Of a stretch of DNA of 64,000 bases, positions 17,405 through 26,786 are shown piece after piece. Within the stretch, counting starts at the first letter, position 1. Every line of letters starts with the position of its first letter. The stretch is from positions 2,542,001 through 2,606,000 of the forward strand of contig NZ_JBGCUS010000001.1 of the NCBI RefSeq assembly GCF_041415945.1. Reading direction: 5' to 3'. The notes under the pieces were generated by a model, which made no database searches, was not told the origin of the DNA, and saw only the letters and a list, made by a program, of their open reading frames with translations. The translations under genes and the position numbers were made by a program. Source of the DNA: Ancylobacter sp. IITR112 (GTDB lineage Bacteria; Pseudomonadota; Alphaproteobacteria; Rhizobiales; Xanthobacteraceae).

Positions 17405-18628
17405 TCAGCGGGCCGGCTGCCGGCGGCGCAGCAGGCCCTTGCCGGTCAGCAGCCGCCCGAGCCAGAGCGGCAGGCGCAGCAGCGGGTAGAGCAGGTAGAG
17501 CCGGCGCGGCAGCGGCAGGTCAAGGGCGTCCTGGCAGTTCACCGTCCAGCGCAGGATCTCGGTGCCGACATGGGCGGGCCCGCACGCCATGGCGTGCAGC
17601 ATCGGCAGGAGGGCGACCGCGCGCAGCGAGGTTTGCGGCCGTTCCTCGCGCAGGAAGGCATGGCAGAGCCGACGCATCGCCCGCTGCAGCGGCGCCTCTG
17701 CCGGCCGCGCCAGCGCCGTCGGCAGAGGCAGGTCGAACAGATCGCGGCAGAGGGCCAAGGCCAGCAGCGCGGCCGGCCCGGCGCCCCGCGCCTCGGCATG
17801 GCGGTAGAGACGCAGCCGCTCCTCCTGTGTCCGCCCCACCAGCAAAGCGTGCAGATCGGCGAGCCATTTGAGCCGGAACCAGCCGCTACGGGCGCCATGG
17901 ACGCAGAGATAGGCGAATTCGTCGTCGGGGTGAAAGCCGTGGATCGGCACACCGGCGAGACTCTCGCGCCGGCCCGCCGCCGCCAGCAGCGGTTGCAGCG
18001 GCAGCAGCCGGCGGTTCTCAGTCAGCCGCCAATGCGGTTCCAGTTGCACGCCGCGGACCGGATCGCTCATCACCGCCTCCATCTGGAAGGCCCGCAGCGC
18101 GTCGATCTTCGCCGGGGTCAGCGGCGGCGCGGGGAAGTCCGGCTGGTAGCCCTCGCCGGCGAGCAGCGCGAACACCGCGTCAAGGTCTTCGGGCCGCACC
18201 AGGAAATCAATGTCCTTGCCGTGCTTGACCGCGATCGAGCCATAGGCCCGCTGCCCGACCAGCGCGCCCTTGAAGAACACCGCCTCGATGCCGGCGGCGT
18301 CGAACAGCTTCTGCAGCCGGACCAGCGCGGCGACCGTGGCGAGGTTCTGCCGCGCCAGCGCCTGCGCCTTGCCGGCGAGGGTGCGCCGCACCTCCTCGGG
18401 CACCGTGCCGGCAAGCCCCCCCAGCCCGACATGCACCAGCCCCGGCACACGGTGCCGCTCCACCAGGCGGAGGAAGCCTGCCCAGTCCTCGACCCTGGCC
18501 GCCGCGCGTTGCAGCGCCGGCGAGGCCGGCGTCGCCGCACGGTGGGCGCCGGCCTCGGCGCACAGGTGCGCCAGCAGCGCGAACGCCGCCTCGGTACGGC
18601 CCGGCTCTTGCCTCAACGTCTCGCTCAT
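17405..18628 (-). CDS. Nucleotidyltransferase-like protein (NTP_transf_5 type)
   Basis: 407 residues from the ATG at 18628 (MSETLRQEPG); an ATG at 18667 would add 13 residues. The segment VFFKGALVGQRAYGSIAVKHGKDIDFLV carries a DxD (DID) motif of the nucleotidyltransferase fold, as in the uncharacterised PF14907 group. The remainder is helical, with a basic Leu-rich C-terminus. The group is often found near capsule or peptide-modification genes, and its role is unproven. The gene lies 129 bases downstream of the tail-collar cluster in the same direction; whether it belongs to that unit is unknown. Confidence 0.75.
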   Translation of the reverse strand: MSETLRQEPGRTEAAFALLAHLCAEAGAHRAATPASPALQRAAARVEDWAGFLRLVERHRVPGLVHVGLGGLAGTVPEEVRRTLAGKAQALARQNLATVAALVRLQKLFDAAGIEAVFFKGALVGQRAYGSIAVKHGKDIDFLVRPEDLDAVFALLAGEGYQPDFPAPPLTPAKIDALRAFQMEAVMSDPVRGVQLEPHWRLTENRRLLPLQPLLAAAGRRESLAGVPIHGFHPDDEFAYLCVHGARSGWFRLKWLADLHALLVGRTQEERLRLYRHAEARGAGPAALLALALCRDLFDLPLPTALARPAEAPLQRAMRRLCHAFLREERPQTSLRAVALLPMLHAMACGPAHVGTEILRWTVNCQDALDLPLPRRLYLLYPLLRLPLWLGRLLTGKGLLRRRQPAR

Positions 18629-18682
18629 GCCCGCCCGACCGCCGCAGGAGCAGTTTCCCGCCCGCATGCCCCCATGGACCAC

Positions 18683-18712
18683 GCACCCGCCTATAGCGGA
18701 TGCGGCGGGCGC
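18683..18712 (-). terminator. Possible hairpin at the end of the tail-collar cluster
   Basis: Arms GCACCCGCC (18683-18691) and GGCGGGCGC (18704-18712) pair with one mismatch around a 12-base loop, in the 129-base gap between the second collar gene and the nucleotidyltransferase gene. There is no clear U tract, so termination is only a possibility. Confidence 0.3.
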
Positions 18713-18757
18713 TGTCAGGCGCGGCCGGGCGCCGGCACGCCGGCACCGGGTGTGACG

Positions 18758-19363
18758 CTACAGCTTGATGATGAAGTGCAGCGCCAGATAGGGCGGCAGG
18801 TGCGAGGCGTGATGGGTATCGCACGTCAGCCGTTGCAGCGTCTCCGGCGCGATGACGCCGAAATTCTTTCCGTCCGCATCGCGCGTGGAGGTAAGCCTGT
18901 AAGTATGGTCGATATGGTGAGAATGCTCGCGTGATCCACCCGCCTGATGTGCCGGGAAGCTGCCGCCATCCGCGCCGACAGGAAACCGCCCGCGCAGGTC
19001 CGGGCGGCCGTTCTGGCCGTCGCACAGCGCCCACCCCTCGGGCAGGTGGGCCGGATCGCCCGCCCACATGACAACCACACCCTTCGGCACGGCGCCCGGC
19101 CCGGTGATGCCGCCCGGCACCTCGACCGCGCCGCTGACGGAGAGGCCCCCCGTCACCCTCACCGGGCCGCGCGACGCCGAGACCGGCTGCGCCAGCGTGA
19201 GCGGCCCGTTCACTGTCAGCGAGGTGTTGAGCGTCGTTTTTCCATCGGTGGTGATTTCCAGCGCCGACTCGGTCTGGTCGACGCAGGTGAGCTTGAGATT
19301 GTCGTCGTCCTCATAGGCGACGCGGGTCAGCCGCCATTTCGGCGTCACGGTCTGGTCGTTCAT
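18758..19363 (-). CDS. Phage tail-collar domain protein (small paralogue)
   Basis: 201 residues. The N-terminal head (VTPKWRLTRV) and a shaft of short beta repeats (TLNTSLTVNGPLTL, VTGGLSVSGAV; about 40-90) resemble trimeric tail-fibre stems. The collar domain follows (about 92-130): VPKGVVVMWAGDPAHLPEGW, LCDGQNGRPDLRGRFPVG. His-rich EHSHHIDH (147-153) and the terminal HLPPYLALHFIIKL are usual for collar proteins. It is a paralogue of the gene 57 bases upstream. No tail tube, sheath or baseplate gene accompanies it, so it is not simply prophage debris. Last gene of the seven-gene cluster. Confidence 0.85.
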   Translation of the reverse strand: MNDQTVTPKWRLTRVAYEDDDNLKLTCVDQTESALEITTDGKTTLNTSLTVNGPLTLAQPVSASRGPVRVTGGLSVSGAVEVPGGITGPGAVPKGVVVMWAGDPAHLPEGWALCDGQNGRPDLRGRFPVGADGGSFPAHQAGGSREHSHHIDHTYRLTSTRDADGKNFGVIAPETLQRLTCDTHHASHLPPYLALHFIIKL

Positions 19364-19420
19364 CTCGGTGTCCTTTCAGGGGCGCGGGGTGTCGGGCAGG
19401 GGCCGGTGTGCCGCCATATG

Positions 19421-20473
19421 TCAGGGCTTCGACCAGATGGCGCGCCCCTCGCCGTCGTCGATGCGGACCTTGCCGTCGTCCGTCACGCGCAGCAGCACGC
19501 CGTTTTTCTGGAAGGTATCGGAGGCGAACACGGCCCCTCGGGCGCCGGCATACAGGACGAAGTTGCTGTCGGCCTGCATCCGGGCGATCGTACCGATCGC
19601 GTCGCTGCGGTCCTTCATGGCGACCCAGATTTCCAGGGGCTTGAGCCTGTCGCGATCGTCGCGAAGGCTGAGCCGGCCCGATGCGTCGAGCAGCAGGCTG
19701 TAGCGCCCCGACGGGGAGACGACGCTGCCTCCCCGGCTCAGCGCTTCGCCGGCGCGCAGGACGGCGCGAATGCCGGGATCGGAGGGAATGCGCGAATTCG
19801 GCCCCCCATAGATGATATAGGCCAGGCTGTACCAGGGCGGGCGGATGTCGAAAGGCTCCGCCGCGCCGTTCGATGGCAGCTTGACCTCGTCCCCGACATT
19901 GCGCGAGAGGGCGTTATTGTCACCCGGGATATAGGGTACGGCCACCACGAGCTGCTTGAGCGTCAGCAGGTCGTCCTTGGGCAGGTTGGCGACCTTCAGC
20001 GTGCAGCTCGGCGCGCCGCCGCGACTGCCGACGGTCTTGTAGTCGGCGCTGGCGGGATCATGGCCGACGATGAAGCTGCCGCGCAGATCGGGGACCGGGT
20101 CGCCATTGGCCAGCCAGCCGCTGCCATTGCACAGGTACCAGCCGGCCGGCAGCTTGGCCGGGCTGCCCGACCACATGAGAATGGCGCCAACCGGCACCGC
20201 CCCCATGCCGGCCAGACCCTGTTCCGCCTCAATGGTGCCGCTCGCCTTCACCGCGCCGGTCACGGTGAGGCCGGACAGGGCGGTGGCCAGCGCCTCCAGG
20301 ATCACCGGGCCGGTGACGGACAGCGCGGTGTTGAAGGCGGCTCGGCCATCAGCGGTGATCTCGACCTTCGGCGTGCTTTCCCCGTCCAGCGTCAGGCTGA
20401 GGCTGCCGGTGTCGCTGTCGATCTGGCGGACCCGGGTCAGCGTCCATAGCGGGGTTACGGTATCGTCGCTCAT
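19421..20473 (-). CDS. Phage tail-collar protein fused to a bulb-type mannose-lectin domain
   Basis: 350 residues from the ATG at 20473 (AAGGAG 9 bases upstream). The N-terminal head MSDDTVTPLWTLTRVR and beta shaft (to about 90) match the paralogue downstream. The collar domain spans about 93-134 (PAGWYLCNGS, PDLRGSFIVG), closed by RPPWYSLAYIIYGG (211-224). The C-terminal part (about 237-348) is a B-lectin-like beta prism with one intact mannose-binding motif Q-x-D-x-N-x-V-x-Y (Gln300 to Tyr308) and two degenerate repeats. The domain order suggests a fibre with a sugar-binding tip. Substrate binding is inferred from the family. Confidence 0.85.
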   Translation of the reverse strand: MSDDTVTPLWTLTRVRQIDSDTGSLSLTLDGESTPKVEITADGRAAFNTALSVTGPVILEALATALSGLTVTGAVKASGTIEAEQGLAGMGAVPVGAILMWSGSPAKLPAGWYLCNGSGWLANGDPVPDLRGSFIVGHDPASADYKTVGSRGGAPSCTLKVANLPKDDLLTLKQLVVAVPYIPGDNNALSRNVGDEVKLPSNGAAEPFDIRPPWYSLAYIIYGGPNSRIPSDPGIRAVLRAGEALSRGGSVVSPSGRYSLLLDASGRLSLRDDRDRLKPLEIWVAMKDRSDAIGTIARMQADSNFVLYAGARGAVFASDTFQKNGVLLRVTDDGKVRIDDGEGRAIWSKP

Positions 20474-20526
20474 CGTCCTGCTCCTTGACTCGGGGTGCCG
20501 CCGGGCGGCGACGTGCTGGGAAGACC

Positions 20527-23115
20527 TCACCGGCTCGGCACGGGGGCCGGCTCGACCCGTACCGACGCGCAGGGATCGGAGCTGACGGTCACGTCCCAGC
20601 TTCCCTTGCCCAGATGCGCCTTGGAAATGTTGGTCTTGCGGTCGGCGGAGGTGCCGACGAGCTCGAAATCGCGGTCGGGATAGAACAGCGTGTAGCTGCT
20701 CGTCACCATCGCCACGGCGCTGGTGACGCCCTTGACGGTGCAGTTCACCGTGTCGGGCTGCTCACCCGTCTTCTCCAGCCGGGTGCGCTTGTCGGTGCGC
20801 CAGTTCAGCGGCTCGCGGGTGCGGATCGTCACATTGGCGCCGAGGACGAGATAGGGCAGGCTGGCGGCGCGGGTGTTCTCGAAATAGTCGGCGGCGAACA
20901 GGCGCGGGCTTTCCACCGTCAGGCTGAGCCGCTTGCCCTCCGCCGTCATCAGCCACAGGCGCGGCTCGTTGTCGCCGCGATAGGCGGCGACGCTGCCGCG
21001 TCCGCCGGTCTCGCCAAAGGCGCCCTTCTGCCATTCATTGGTCTGCGGGTTATAGGCGAGCCCCGCCCCCAGCGCGACGAGCACGCCGCCGACATTCAGC
21101 ACCGGCCCCTCGGCCAGCGCGGCGGCCTGCGCCTTCGGCACGCTGCTGGCGGCGGTGGGAAAGTCGATCTCCACCGCCTCGCGCGCGGCGGCGAGCCGCG
21201 CCGGGGAGCCGCTGGCACGGGCCTGGGCGAGCCGCTCCGCGCTCCGGGGATCGGCTTCGAAGCGCGCCGTCGCCCCGCTGACCTCGTTGACCAGCAGCAG
21301 CGCCTCATTATCGGTGCCGAAACCATCGACGAGATGCCAGCCATAGCGCGGGCTCAGCTCGTCGGTGGCGAGCGCCGGCTCGGCCCGCCAGCCGACCCGG
21401 CCGGTACGTATGTCGCCTTCCGCGATGGAGAACGCCTTGACCGAGGAGCGCGCATTCAGCCCGCCGCTGCGGTCGAGCGGGCCGATCTCAACCTGCACGA
21501 TCAGCCGCCCGCGCAGCAGGGCGATCTGGTAGTCCCGGCGCTGCGCCGCAGCGATGTTGATCGGATCGTCGGCCAGCGTCACCGGCGTGCTCGCCGCCTG
21601 GTCGCGCGGCGCCAGCAGCGTCAGTTCGGCATAGGCGGGTTGGCCGGGCACCGGCTTGTCGATTTGCGCCAGCACCGCCACGCGGTCGGCATCCACCGCG
21701 CGCACGGCGAGACAGGGCGCCTCCTGAAGCGGCAGCCGGTCCGCCCGCTCGCCCTCGGCGCGGGCGCCCAGGCGCAGCGGCACGCGGGTGAAGGCGGGAA
21801 ACGGGTCATTGGTCTTGCCGGTGCCGTCCGGCTCGATGCCGCCGCCGGCGCCCACATCCGACAGGAACAGCCCGTTCTCGCCGCACAGCACCAGCCGCCC
21901 GCCGGCGAAGGCCATGCCGCGCAGCGCCCCCGCCGCCGGCGGAGAGGTTCCGGCCACCTGCCAGCGCTCGATCTCGAAGGAGCGTGCAATGGACTCGTCG
22001 CCATAATGCAGCCGGACGGCGGTGTCGGCCGCGCCGGCGCTCTGCGGCACGGCGAAGCTCATCTCGCCGGAACTGGTCTGGCTGGCGGAAGCGCGCAGCC
22101 GCTGCAGCCGCCGATTGCCATTGGCGTCGGTCCAGGACAGCATCACCTCGCGCCGATCGTCCACCGGCAGTTCACGGATATACCAGCGCGCCCGCACCTT
22201 GCCGCCCGGCAGGACGGAAGGCGGCGTCAGCGTCAGATGGGCGAACTGGTCGAAGCGGCGAACATCCAGCGCTACCATGCGGGTGACCACCGCGCTGACC
22301 CGGCTCGGCGCCGTGCCGGCGATCTCGGCGGTGAGCTGATAGGTGGCGGGGCCCATCGCCAGCACTTTCTTCGAGCCGGCGCACACGCCCTTGTCCGGGG
22401 TGATGGCGAGCACCGGCTGGCGGTAGTCGATCGGCCCGCTCAGCGTCGCCTGCACGCAGTCGGTGATGTGCCAGCTCAACGTCACCGGGGTGCCCAGCGC
22501 CAGCGCCAGAGGCGTGGCGGCATCGGCGGCGAAGCGCAGCTTGGCGCCGGGGTCGACATCGGCCGGCTTCTCCAGCCGCGCCTCCACCGTCACCGGCGGC
22601 GAGAGCCGGTCGATGCTGGGGCCGGTGCTGACCTCAAGCGGCAGCGCGCGGTCGCCCGCCCGCAGCGGCAGCAGCACGCGCAGCGTCGGGTCGCCGGGCA
22701 CCGGTGTCCCGGCGTCGCTGGCGTTCAGGTCGACATTGGCGATGCCGATGCGGACCTTCGCGGGGTCGGCGGCATCGCTGCGCATGACATGCCAGAGCGC
22801 ATCGCCGCCGGCATCCTGCAGCACGCCATTGACCTTGCCGATATCCTGCCAGAGCTCGTCGCTCTGGTCGCGGATGAGCGCATCGGCGAGGCTGTCGCGG
22901 TCGAGCATCACCTGCACCACGCGCGGACGCGGCGCGGCGCCCGCCCCCGGCGCGGGGGGAATGACCAGTTGCAGCGTCGGCGGCGTGCCCGGCACCACCC
23001 GCGCCTCCAGCGGCGGGGCGGCGCCCTGGGTCCGCGCCGGCGTGCCGCCGGCGAGCGGAACGGCCACCAGCACAATGGCCGCGAGCAAGGTGGAAAGCCG
23101 CGGGCGTCGGGTCAT
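20527..23115 (-). CDS. Large exported protein of unknown function (862 residues)
   Basis: The start is the ATG at 23115, which overlaps the stop of the upstream gene (ATGA). The N-terminus MTRRPRLSTLLAAIVLVAVP followed by LAGGTPARTQG is a Sec signal peptide with likely cleavage near residue 30; this is the only clear signal peptide in the cluster. The N-terminal half holds Ig-like beta segments (VTLSWHITDC, KVRARWYIRELPVDD). The central part has propeller-like strands (GMAFAGGRLVLCGENGLFLS, VRAVDADRVAVLAQI, GLAYNPQTNEWQKGAFGE). The C-terminus (about 770-862) has Cys residues that could form disulfides. I do not recognise a family. Periplasmic or secreted location is inferred. Confidence 0.75.
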   Translation of the reverse strand: MTRRPRLSTLLAAIVLVAVPLAGGTPARTQGAAPPLEARVVPGTPPTLQLVIPPAPGAGAAPRPRVVQVMLDRDSLADALIRDQSDELWQDIGKVNGVLQDAGGDALWHVMRSDAADPAKVRIGIANVDLNASDAGTPVPGDPTLRVLLPLRAGDRALPLEVSTGPSIDRLSPPVTVEARLEKPADVDPGAKLRFAADAATPLALALGTPVTLSWHITDCVQATLSGPIDYRQPVLAITPDKGVCAGSKKVLAMGPATYQLTAEIAGTAPSRVSAVVTRMVALDVRRFDQFAHLTLTPPSVLPGGKVRARWYIRELPVDDRREVMLSWTDANGNRRLQRLRASASQTSSGEMSFAVPQSAGAADTAVRLHYGDESIARSFEIERWQVAGTSPPAAGALRGMAFAGGRLVLCGENGLFLSDVGAGGGIEPDGTGKTNDPFPAFTRVPLRLGARAEGERADRLPLQEAPCLAVRAVDADRVAVLAQIDKPVPGQPAYAELTLLAPRDQAASTPVTLADDPINIAAAQRRDYQIALLRGRLIVQVEIGPLDRSGGLNARSSVKAFSIAEGDIRTGRVGWRAEPALATDELSPRYGWHLVDGFGTDNEALLLVNEVSGATARFEADPRSAERLAQARASGSPARLAAAREAVEIDFPTAASSVPKAQAAALAEGPVLNVGGVLVALGAGLAYNPQTNEWQKGAFGETGGRGSVAAYRGDNEPRLWLMTAEGKRLSLTVESPRLFAADYFENTRAASLPYLVLGANVTIRTREPLNWRTDKRTRLEKTGEQPDTVNCTVKGVTSAVAMVTSSYTLFYPDRDFELVGTSADRKTNISKAHLGKGSWDVTVSSDPCASVRVEPAPVPSR

Positions 23116-26100
23116 GCCAGTCTGCCTTCTGCTGCGAGGGGTAAAGCTTCGGCCGCCGGTTCGGAACGGCGCAGGATCAGCCACCCCTCCCCCATGGAGG
23201 GCGGCGCGCCGTCGAAGCGCGGCTCAAGGCCGAGCGCGGCCAGCGCGGTTCCGGCGCCGTCCGCCGTCTGCCATTCCCAGCGCCCGCCGGTACTGGCCGG
23301 CGGCGGCAGCAGCGGCAGCGCGCCGTGGAACAGCACCGGGCCGGCGGCGAAGCCGATCTCCAGCCGCGCCAGCGCCGCCCGCACCGTCTCCGGTGGCAGG
23401 CTCGCCCTGCCGGCCGGCAGCACCCCGCAGGCGACCTCCACCGAGGCCAGAGGGTCCATGATCAGCACGAGGTCGCTCGGCGCCGCGAAGCCCACCTGCG
23501 CGGGTGTCGCCGTGTCGAGCGCGACGAGATCGGAAAAACGCAGCCCCTCGGCATGGGCGACGAGCCCGTCCTGCCCGTCCTGCCGGTTGCCGAGCCGCAG
23601 CGGCAGGCGCAGCGCGGCGGCGCCGGGCGCGGGGTCACCGCGGAAGGCGCGCAGCCGCGCCTGTGCCGCGACCACCGCCAGCGGCCGGCCGATCAGCATT
23701 TCCTCCGGCGCCGCCTCGCGGGCGCGGATGGTGGGGAGCGCGTCGTCGATTCCCGCCAGCAGCCGCTCCAGCCGGTCGCCGCCGAGCAACGGGTGAGCCA
23801 GCCAGGCGGCGAGACGGGCGAGCAGCGGATCGGCGATCGTATCGGGCGAAAGCTCCTCCGCCCGCGCGAAGGCGCGCCAGACCGCACCGCCGGTGCCGAC
23901 AGGAAAAGGCGGTTCGGCCATTAGTTGGCCGAGCAGCCTGCCCGCCCCGTCGCACAGCACCAGCGCATGGTCGAGCCGGTTGAGATAGAGCCAGCCGCGT
24001 ATGGGCGTCTCGCCGCCAGCGAAGGAGATGTCGAGCCGGGCGCCCTCGGTCAGCCGGGGCGGACGGGCGAAGGGCCCGCACTGGGTGTCGTCCACCGCCG
24101 GGCCGAGCCGCAGGCGGGAGCGCGGATGCGGCTGCACCCGCGTCTCCGGCCGGGCGATCGGCTCCACCCACTGGCCGAAATCGTCGATCACCCAGAGATG
24201 GTCAAGGCGGAACCAGCCGGCCTCCAGCGGCGGCATCTCGCCCGCCGCCGGCAGCGGCGGCAGCGCCGGCGGCACCGCGATGCGCAGCCCGGCGGCGAGC
24301 CGCGCCAGCGCGGCCAGGCCCGTCTGCAACGGCCGGTCGGTCGCCGGGGTCAGCCAGACCAGCGCGGCATCGGGCCGGGGGGTGAGCGCCTGCGCGTTGA
24401 GGCGCCGCACGCCCGCCCCCAGCCCCGACAGTTCCTGCCCGACCAGCGGCATGTGGGTCAGCGCGGCGAAATCGCCATTGTTCAGCCGTGACTCGGCAAG
24501 GGCGGCGGCGAGCGCCTCGCGCATGAAGCCGCCATCCATCGGCGCCATCAGGCTGCGGCCCTTCACCTGCAGCGTGGTGTCGCGCCCGGCGGCCGGCACG
24601 CCGGCCGGCTGGCGATAATCGTAATGCAGCGGGTGCTGGCCGGCCGGGAAGCTCCAGTCGCCCGGCCCGGCGGGACTGGCGTGCCAGCCCAGGCTCCAGT
24701 CGATATAGAGCGGCGACCAGGGCTGCTGGCCCCACACCGCCACCAGCGTCTCGGGCGCCACCTCGCGCCCGTCGCCGCCGGCCAGCACCAGCGACCCGCC
24801 CGGCGTGCCGGAACGGAAACGGGCCTGCAGGGCGTCCTTCCAGCCCGCCCATTCGATCTGGCCGGCGAAAGGCGCGGTCTCGGCGAAGGCGGCGGAGGCC
24901 ACCGCCTGTTCCATCAGCGCCGCCTCGCGCAGCAGCCCGGCGAGGGGGCCGACCTGCGGCAGGCCGACGCGCGCGAGATCCTTTTCGGCCAGGGTCGCCG
25001 CCAGCGCGGCGAGCGCCGCCTCGGGAAAGCCGGCCCGCTCCGGCGCTACCGGCGCCTGCGTGACGAGCCCGGCCGGCGTGCGGCAGGGCAGCCTGTCCGG
25101 CAGCGCGGCACGGCTGGCGCCGGGCATGCCCGCCAGCATCACCACCGGGTCCGCCGCCACCCAGAAGGGCGGCTCCGGCTCGGTCTCCAGCCGCCAGCCC
25201 GGCGGCAGATCGGCACCGAACGCGATGAGCGCGGCCGAGAGGATGGCCGAGCTATCGCCCGCCCTCCCAATGTCGGCGACGAAAGCGTCGAGATCGGCCG
25301 TGAGCCCGGCGAGCGGGTCGGGCGTCGCGTCCGGGCGCAGCGTTCCGGTGCGGACGGCGACGATGCGCGCGCGCCAGGCGATCCGCAGGGCATTGGCCCG
25401 CGCGATCAGCGCGCGCACCTCTGCGTTCAGCGCCGACTGGCGCTCATTGAGCCGCGCCAGTTCCTGCCATTGCCCGGCGGTCGGCGCCCCCGCCTCGCCG
25501 GCCGCCTCCTTGTCCTGCACCAGGACATGGCGCTGGCCGGCGTCGAGCGAGGTGAAGCCGAGCGGATGGTCGAGCCTGCGGCGGGTGGCGGCATCGAGCC
25601 CGGCGGGATCAGCGGCGCCGAGCAGATGGCCTTCCAGCACCGCCCATTTCGGCCGGTCGGCCGGGTCGACCTCGTCGTCCCAGAACCGGTCGGACACCAG
25701 CGCCGCCAGCGCCGCCGGCGCCGAGGCGCCGAGCCCGACCTCGATGCGCGGCTCCGGCGGCATCAGCCCGCCATGGGCTGGGGGCGATTGCGGCGAGCCG
25801 AGCAGCGGCCCGCGATAGCGCTGCGGGTCCCAGAAATTGATATGGGCGACGGTGCCATGGAACAGGCACGGCCCCGGCGCCTCCACACCCGGCGGCAGCG
25901 CCCAGCCGAGATGCGTCAGCACGGCGGCGAGATCGGCCGGCCCGCCCGCCTCGTCCGCCAGACGTGACGGCAGCGCGGTGAGCGGATCGGCGCCCGGCAC
26001 GCGATACCACCCCACCACCGCATAGCTGACGCTGGCGAGCGGCAGCTTGTCCTGCCCGTCGCGCAGATCGGCCAGCCCGTCATGCCAGGACAGGATGTTG

Positions 26101-26786
26101 CGGTTTTCCGCCAGCGAGGTGGCGAAGGTGGGCGAGCCGGTCCACGCCGTGCCGAGCGCGGTCAGCTCGATATGCGCCATCTGCGCCTGGCGGGCGGGAT
26201 CGTAGGTCTCCAGCGTCCGCACGAGGCCGACCGGCTGCGCCGCCAGTTCCGGCGCCCCCGCGCCGCCCCGGCCGGGGGCCGGCACCGGCAGGCTGGCGGA
26301 GCCGGCATCGCCGGGATAGGCCGCGCCGTCGATCATCCACGCCTTGATCTCCACCTCGCGGCGGGAGCCGGCGCGGCGCAGCAGGCGCAGGATCAGCCAC
26401 TGGTCCGGCAAAGCGGGAAAGCTGAGACCGTTCTCCACCAGCGACTTGCGCAGCCCTTCCGGCACCATCCAGCGCAGATACACGCCGCGATCGCCCTTCA
26501 CCGGCCGCTCGCTGTCGCGCAGCGCCAGCCGGTCGCCGGCCGCCGGCACCGCGCCGAGAAACGGGGTCAACCTTGGATCGACCAGGGTGCGCAGCCCCGG
26601 GGCGTAATTCACCCGCCCCGGCTTCCAGCGCAGCGAAGCGCCGCGCTCGGCCGTGTGCCGCGCCAGCAGCAGGTCGCCCTCGGGGCCGGCCTCGCCCTCG
26701 ACGACCAGCGCGTCGAGTTGAATCGGCACCAGCAGCGGCGTTGCCACTTGGGAATCCGCCTGCGCGGCGGTGTCGACAGCGCTCAC
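23112..26786 (-). CDS. Large cluster protein of unknown function (1224 residues)
   Basis: The start is a GTG at 26786, overlapping the upstream stop as GTGA. The frame is open to 27677, but the extra part reads as Arg/Ala-rich shadow of the neighbouring gene. There is no signal peptide. Distinctive blocks are GVYLRWMVPEGLR...LSFPALPDQWLILRLLR (101-137) and SYAVVGWYRVPGADPL (254-269). I recall similar blocks in uncharacterised large proteins of actinobacteria and cyanobacteria encoded near DUF6603 genes. A predicted coiled coil spans about 437-475. No enzymatic motif was recognised. It is probably a structural or scaffold component of the cluster product. Confidence 0.75.
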   Translation of the reverse strand: MSAVDTAAQADSQVATPLLVPIQLDALVVEGEAGPEGDLLLARHTAERGASLRWKPGRVNYAPGLRTLVDPRLTPFLGAVPAAGDRLALRDSERPVKGDRGVYLRWMVPEGLRKSLVENGLSFPALPDQWLILRLLRRAGSRREVEIKAWMIDGAAYPGDAGSASLPVPAPGRGGAGAPELAAQPVGLVRTLETYDPARQAQMAHIELTALGTAWTGSPTFATSLAENRNILSWHDGLADLRDGQDKLPLASVSYAVVGWYRVPGADPLTALPSRLADEAGGPADLAAVLTHLGWALPPGVEAPGPCLFHGTVAHINFWDPQRYRGPLLGSPQSPPAHGGLMPPEPRIEVGLGASAPAALAALVSDRFWDDEVDPADRPKWAVLEGHLLGAADPAGLDAATRRRLDHPLGFTSLDAGQRHVLVQDKEAAGEAGAPTAGQWQELARLNERQSALNAEVRALIARANALRIAWRARIVAVRTGTLRPDATPDPLAGLTADLDAFVADIGRAGDSSAILSAALIAFGADLPPGWRLETEPEPPFWVAADPVVMLAGMPGASRAALPDRLPCRTPAGLVTQAPVAPERAGFPEAALAALAATLAEKDLARVGLPQVGPLAGLLREAALMEQAVASAAFAETAPFAGQIEWAGWKDALQARFRSGTPGGSLVLAGGDGREVAPETLVAVWGQQPWSPLYIDWSLGWHASPAGPGDWSFPAGQHPLHYDYRQPAGVPAAGRDTTLQVKGRSLMAPMDGGFMREALAAALAESRLNNGDFAALTHMPLVGQELSGLGAGVRRLNAQALTPRPDAALVWLTPATDRPLQTGLAALARLAAGLRIAVPPALPPLPAAGEMPPLEAGWFRLDHLWVIDDFGQWVEPIARPETRVQPHPRSRLRLGPAVDDTQCGPFARPPRLTEGARLDISFAGGETPIRGWLYLNRLDHALVLCDGAGRLLGQLMAEPPFPVGTGGAVWRAFARAEELSPDTIADPLLARLAAWLAHPLLGGDRLERLLAGIDDALPTIRAREAAPEEMLIGRPLAVVAAQARLRAFRGDPAPGAAALRLPLRLGNRQDGQDGLVAHAEGLRFSDLVALDTATPAQVGFAAPSDLVLIMDPLASVEVACGVLPAGRASLPPETVRAALARLEIGFAAGPVLFHGALPLLPPPASTGGRWEWQTADGAGTALAALGLEPRFDGAPPSMGEGWLILRRSEPAAEALPLAAEGRLA

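Noticed and set aside
18758..20473. Calling the two collar genes a prophage remnant
   Set aside because: No integrase, terminase, capsid, sheath, tube or baseplate gene and no att-like repeats are seen, and both genes sit in tight register with non-phage genes.
20485..23796. A 1103-codon open frame on the plus strand inside the cluster
   Set aside because: It lies opposite two coding regions with good signals and shows the same reverse-strand composition (Arg, Gln, His, Gly) without a domain.
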